From an uncultured Acidobacteriota bacterium (GTDB lineage Bacteria > Acidobacteriota > UBA6911 > RPQK01 > JAJDTT01), in assembly GCA_951812665.1 (NCBI GenBank), contig CATOST010000036.1, positions 423,070 through 487,069 on the forward strand: a stretch of 64,000 nucleotides of DNA. Reading direction: 5' to 3'. Shown one piece after another: positions 60,663 through 64,000 of the stretch (positions within the stretch are counted from its first letter, which is position 1; each line of letters begins with the position of its first letter). A program made the position numbers and the translations under genes. The notes beneath the pieces are model-generated. The model did not search any database. It worked only from the letters and a program-made list of their open reading frames with translations, and was not told the DNA's origin.

Positions 60663-63600
60663 ATGAGCGAGCGGAAGGGCTTGGTCCTTTTTCTGCTGGT
60701 CGTCCTTTTGGTCTGGAGTCCGTCTGGGCCAGAGAACTCGCGGCTCCATCGGCGGCCGCGTGGTGGACGACACGGGCGGCGTCATTCCCGGCGTATCGGT
60801 GACGGCTGCCAACGTTGCCACCGGAGTGGATCTTTCCACGTCAGCAACGACACCGGCTCCTATCGAATCAACTACATGGACCCGGGGAGAATACGAGCTG
60901 ACCGTATCGCTTCCCGGATTCAAGACCATCAAGCAGCCGGTCCAGGTGCGGACGGGCGAAAGCCTGATTCGGGACTACACGTTGGAGGTGGGGGAGGTCA
61001 CCGAGGAGGTGACGGTCCAAGCCCAGGCGCCCTGCTTCAGAGCAGCAATGCCACCTTGAGCAATCTCATCGACAACGAGCGGATCGAGACCCTGCCCCTG
61101 GCTCAGGGGAACCCGAGCCACCTGCTGATCCTGGCGCCCGGCGCCTCCAGCCCGCCGGGTGGTGGCTGGAAGTGGGACGAACCGGTGGTGGTCCATCGCC
61201 CACCGGCTTCTATTTTCACGGTACCCGCGGAAACGCCATCGGCTTCACCCTCAACGGGATCAACAACGTGGGGAACGCCGTCGGCGGCAGCCAGCAGGCG
61301 CAGGTCCAGCCCTCCACCGAGGCCGTCCAGGAGATGAAGATCTCTCACGACTACGACGCACCCAAGGGGCACCATTCGGGAACCACCATGGACGTCACCA
61401 TGAAGTCGGGCAGCAACCAGTGGCACGGGTCCATGTACGGATTCTGGCGGGACAGCGACTGGAACGCCGCCGCCTTCTTCGACAACCGCGCCGGCGCGGA
61501 CAAGGTGCCCTCCTTCTATCGGCGTTACGGCGGCAGGGCGTCAACGGACCCGTCTTTCAAGAGACAAGACACCTTCTTCGCCTTCACCTTCGAGAGCACC
61601 TTCCAGGAGACCACGGAGTTCTATGGAACCCGGACCGTGCCCACTCCCGCCATGTTGCAGGGGGACCTGTCGGCATTGCTGGACGCCGGTCCCGAATACA
61701 GATCTACGATCCCAATACCATCCAGCCGACCTGGGGACGGCTTCTTTTCGCGAATGCCATTCCAACAACATCATCCCTTCCAGCCAGATCCTCCCCATCT
61801 CCAGAAAACTGCTGGAATTCTGGCCTGCGCCCAAACGTGACCGGGGGAGCCGACGGGACCCGGAACTTTTCAGCCGGTGACCCCCTCCCCCACCGGGTGG
61901 ACCCAGTATTTTTTCCCGCGTGGACCACACCTTCAGTCCCAGCAACCGGCTCTTCGGGAACTACGAGCCCTCCTGGGCAACTGGTCGGGGGAGTGGCGGG
62001 GACTATTACGGCAACCCTGGCCACACGAGTTTCTGGCAGGCCATCAAGAGGTGGAACTTCGGCCTGGACGACGTCTGGACCGTGAGTCCCACCACGATCC
62101 TCAATTTCCGCTACAGCTTCAACGGGGAGGATATCCCGCCTACGCAAGAGCATGAAGAAGACGAATCATCCTTCCGGTTTCTTCGACTTGGCCACCCTTC
62201 CTTTTTCCGAGAACATGCTGAGTCAGGTGGACCCGGCCGAGACGGCGCTGCCCCACATCCAGATCCAGGGGTTCAGCGGCATCCACGATGAGACCAGAAA
62301 CGCGCTCTACCGCACCATGGTCCACACCGCGGAGACTTCCACCGACCTCAACCGGGGCAACCACAACGTCAAGTTGGGTATGGAGTTCCGCAGCAGCCTG
62401 ACCAACCAGGCCAGCTTTCACCTGGGCCAATCCGGTCTTCCGCTTCGGCTGCGATTTCACCAACGGCCCGCTGAACACCTCGCCCTGCGCCCAGGGTCAG
62501 GGTTTCGCCGCCTTCCTGCTGGGGCAACCCTCCAGCGGATACATCAACCGGAACGCCAACTTCGCGGCCCACACAACTACTACGGCGTCTTCCTGCAGGA
62601 CAACTGGCGGGTGACTCCGAATTGACCATCAACATCGGGGTTCGCTGGGAGTACTTCGCCCCCGTCACGGAGCGTTTCGACCGGAGCGTGTCAGCAGCTT
62701 CGACTTCGGAGCCGACAGCCCCATCGCGGCCGCGGCAACGGCGGCGTATATGGCTAATCCCATTCCGGAAATCTCGCCCGGCGCCTTCCAGGTCAAGGGA
62801 GGAATCACCTATGCCGGGGTCGGCGGAATCCGAAGAGAACTATGGGACGTTCCCTCGAACCTCTTCGCTCCCCCGTCGGCTTCGCCTACCGCTTCGGCGA
62901 CGAAACGGTGCTGCTGCGCGGCGGGTTACGGGATGTTCCACGAGGCCCGGTGGGCATCTTTGGAAACCGGTTCCGGCCCATCCTCACCGGATTCAGTCAA
63001 TCGACCGATCTGGTTCCCAGTTTCGACAATGGCGTCACCTACGTCGCCAGCTTCGAGGATCCTTTCCCCACCGGAATCAAGGAACCCATCGGAAACAGCA
63101 TGGGTCTGGCCACGAATCTGGGTCAGAGCGTGAGCTTCTTCGACAGAACACGGTCAAGATTCCCTACAACCAGCGCTGGTCACTAACTGTCCAGCACATG
63201 CTGCCGGCCGACACGCTGCTGGAAGTGGCTACGTGGGAACCCGGGCGACGGCGGGATTCGGTTCCCGGAACCTGAACGTGTTGCCGGGCCGTTACCTGAG
63301 CACGCTGACCCAGCCGCAATGCGAAGCCAACATCGCCCTTCTGGGCGCTTCTTTTCCCTACATCCCTTCGCCGGACTGCTGCCAGGACGGGGATTGAACA
63401 CCGCCAACATCAGCCGTAGCGATCTGCTCAAGCCGTACCCTCACTTCCGAACGTGACCCTGAGCACGACCAATCAGAACTACGCCTGGTATCACGCGCTG
63501 GAGACCCCGGCTGGAGCGGCGTCTGAGCCGAGGCATCAGCTACATGCTGGGTTACAGCTGGTCCAAGTTCATGGAGGCCCGGCAATTCCTCAACTCGAGC

Positions 63601-64000
63601 GATCCGGTCCCGTATGAGGTGGTGGCGACCGCGGACCGGACCCACAATTTCAAGCTCACGGGAATCTGGCAGGTGCCCTTCGGACGCGGCCATTGGCTGG
63701 GCGGCTGGCAGGTCTCCGGAGTGTCGGCAGCTCCAGAGCGGATTCCCATTGAATTTCGGAAACGTCTTCACCACTTCGGGCTTCGACCCCAAGAAGCTGC
63801 CTCTGTCCGGCGGGACCGTGGAGAAATGGTTCAACACCAACGCCGGATTCGAGAGGAGTTCCGCCAGGGCACCCGAGGGACCCACATGCGGACCTTCCCC
63901 TTCCGCTTCAGCAATTTGCGTTCCGCCCCCGTCGACTTTGGGACATCAGTGTCATCAAGGACACCTTCATCAAGGAGGGCCACCGGCTCCGCTTTCAGGC
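60663..64000 (+). pseudogene. Oar-type TonB-dependent receptor, many frameshifts, runs off the window
   Basis: Starts MSERKGLVLFLLVVLLVWS (signal) with a strong AGAGGAGG ribosome-binding site. By switching among three plus frames one reads GSIGGRVVDDTGGVIPGVSV and GEYELTVSLPGFKT (carboxypeptidase-regulatory domain), LSNLIDNERIETLPL and NAIGFTLNGINNVGN (plug), then barrel strands such as GMEFRSSLTNQASF, NYYGVFLQDNWRVT, INIGVRWEYFAPVTERF, YMLGYSWSKFMEA and FKLTGIWQVPFGRGHWLGGW. There are well over ten frame breaks in 3.3 kb. The order matches Oar-like outer-membrane receptors of Acidobacteriota. The C-terminus is beyond the window. Confidence 0.8.

Noticed and set aside
1..64000. CRISPR array, prophage, rRNA operon or transposase gene
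   Set aside because: No regularly spaced identical repeats, phage structural genes, rRNA-like stretches or transposase domains were seen on either strand.

Overview
GC-rich bacterial DNA, most plausibly from an uncultured Acidobacteriota. The evidence is an Oar-type TonB receptor with an N-terminal carboxypeptidase-regulatory domain at the right end, many planctomycete-type cytochrome c / DUF1501 / DUF1549-DUF1553 / DUF1552 / DUF1592 genes, a b6-like cytochrome b fused to c-type hemes, and FG-GAP and HEAT-repeat proteins. Planctomycetota or Verrucomicrobiota cannot be excluded without a marker-gene tree.

Layout. 0-12.9 kb: zinc-ribbon protein, endonuclease IV (nfo), a UbiD-like decarboxylase, a divergent HEAT / HEAT-cytochrome pair, a long YjbQ-like protein, lysA, a 14-repeat FG-GAP protein and an O-antigen ligase. 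13-15.6 kb: a VapBC module with a clear operator palindrome, arfB and a DUF1972 glycosyltransferase. 15.7-30.9 kb: an unbroken minus-strand series of eleven genes. In transcription order these are a DUF1549/1553 cytochrome protein, DUF1501, a zinc alcohol dehydrogenase, a periplasmic binding protein, a HAMP receptor with no output domain, an OFA-type MFS carrier, Rieske, cytochrome b-cc, a glycosidase-like lipoprotein, an SDR and a Tat-exported Gfo/Idh oxidoreductase. It reads as an extracytoplasmic sugar or polyol oxidation locus with its own quinol-oxidising complex. 31-34.5 kb: a toxin-antitoxin hot spot (VapBC with a nonsense mutation, MazEF, RHH/PIN) around a cfa-like gene. 34.8-40.9 kb: a beta-propeller enzyme, a second DUF1549/1553 + DUF1501 pair and OsmC. 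41-44.5 kb: orphan HigA, a Phd/PIN module, an N-truncated sulfotransferase and a STAS protein. 44.9-54.4 kb: PhyH dioxygenase, DUF1552 + DUF1592, msrA, an HpcH aldolase, a VapC remnant, a BNR sialidase-like protein and DUF1501. 54.4-56.8 kb: a one-gene island (AlbA_2 / GHKL ATPase / regulatory-like domain) between an unusual tRNA-like sequence and a tRNA fragment. 56.8-59.2 kb: atoE and a sugar-nucleotide epimerase. 59.4-64 kb: an SGNH-like gene and the TonB receptor, both broken by many frameshifts that look like sequence error.

Besides genes, the window carries three families of short interspersed palindromes, several abutting or overlapping stop codons, and three larger non-coding inverted-repeat elements (166, about 160 and 122 bp) that behave like MITEs. 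These, the odd tRNA-like gene beside the AlbA island and the density of intact and decayed toxin-antitoxin modules are the least-explained features.
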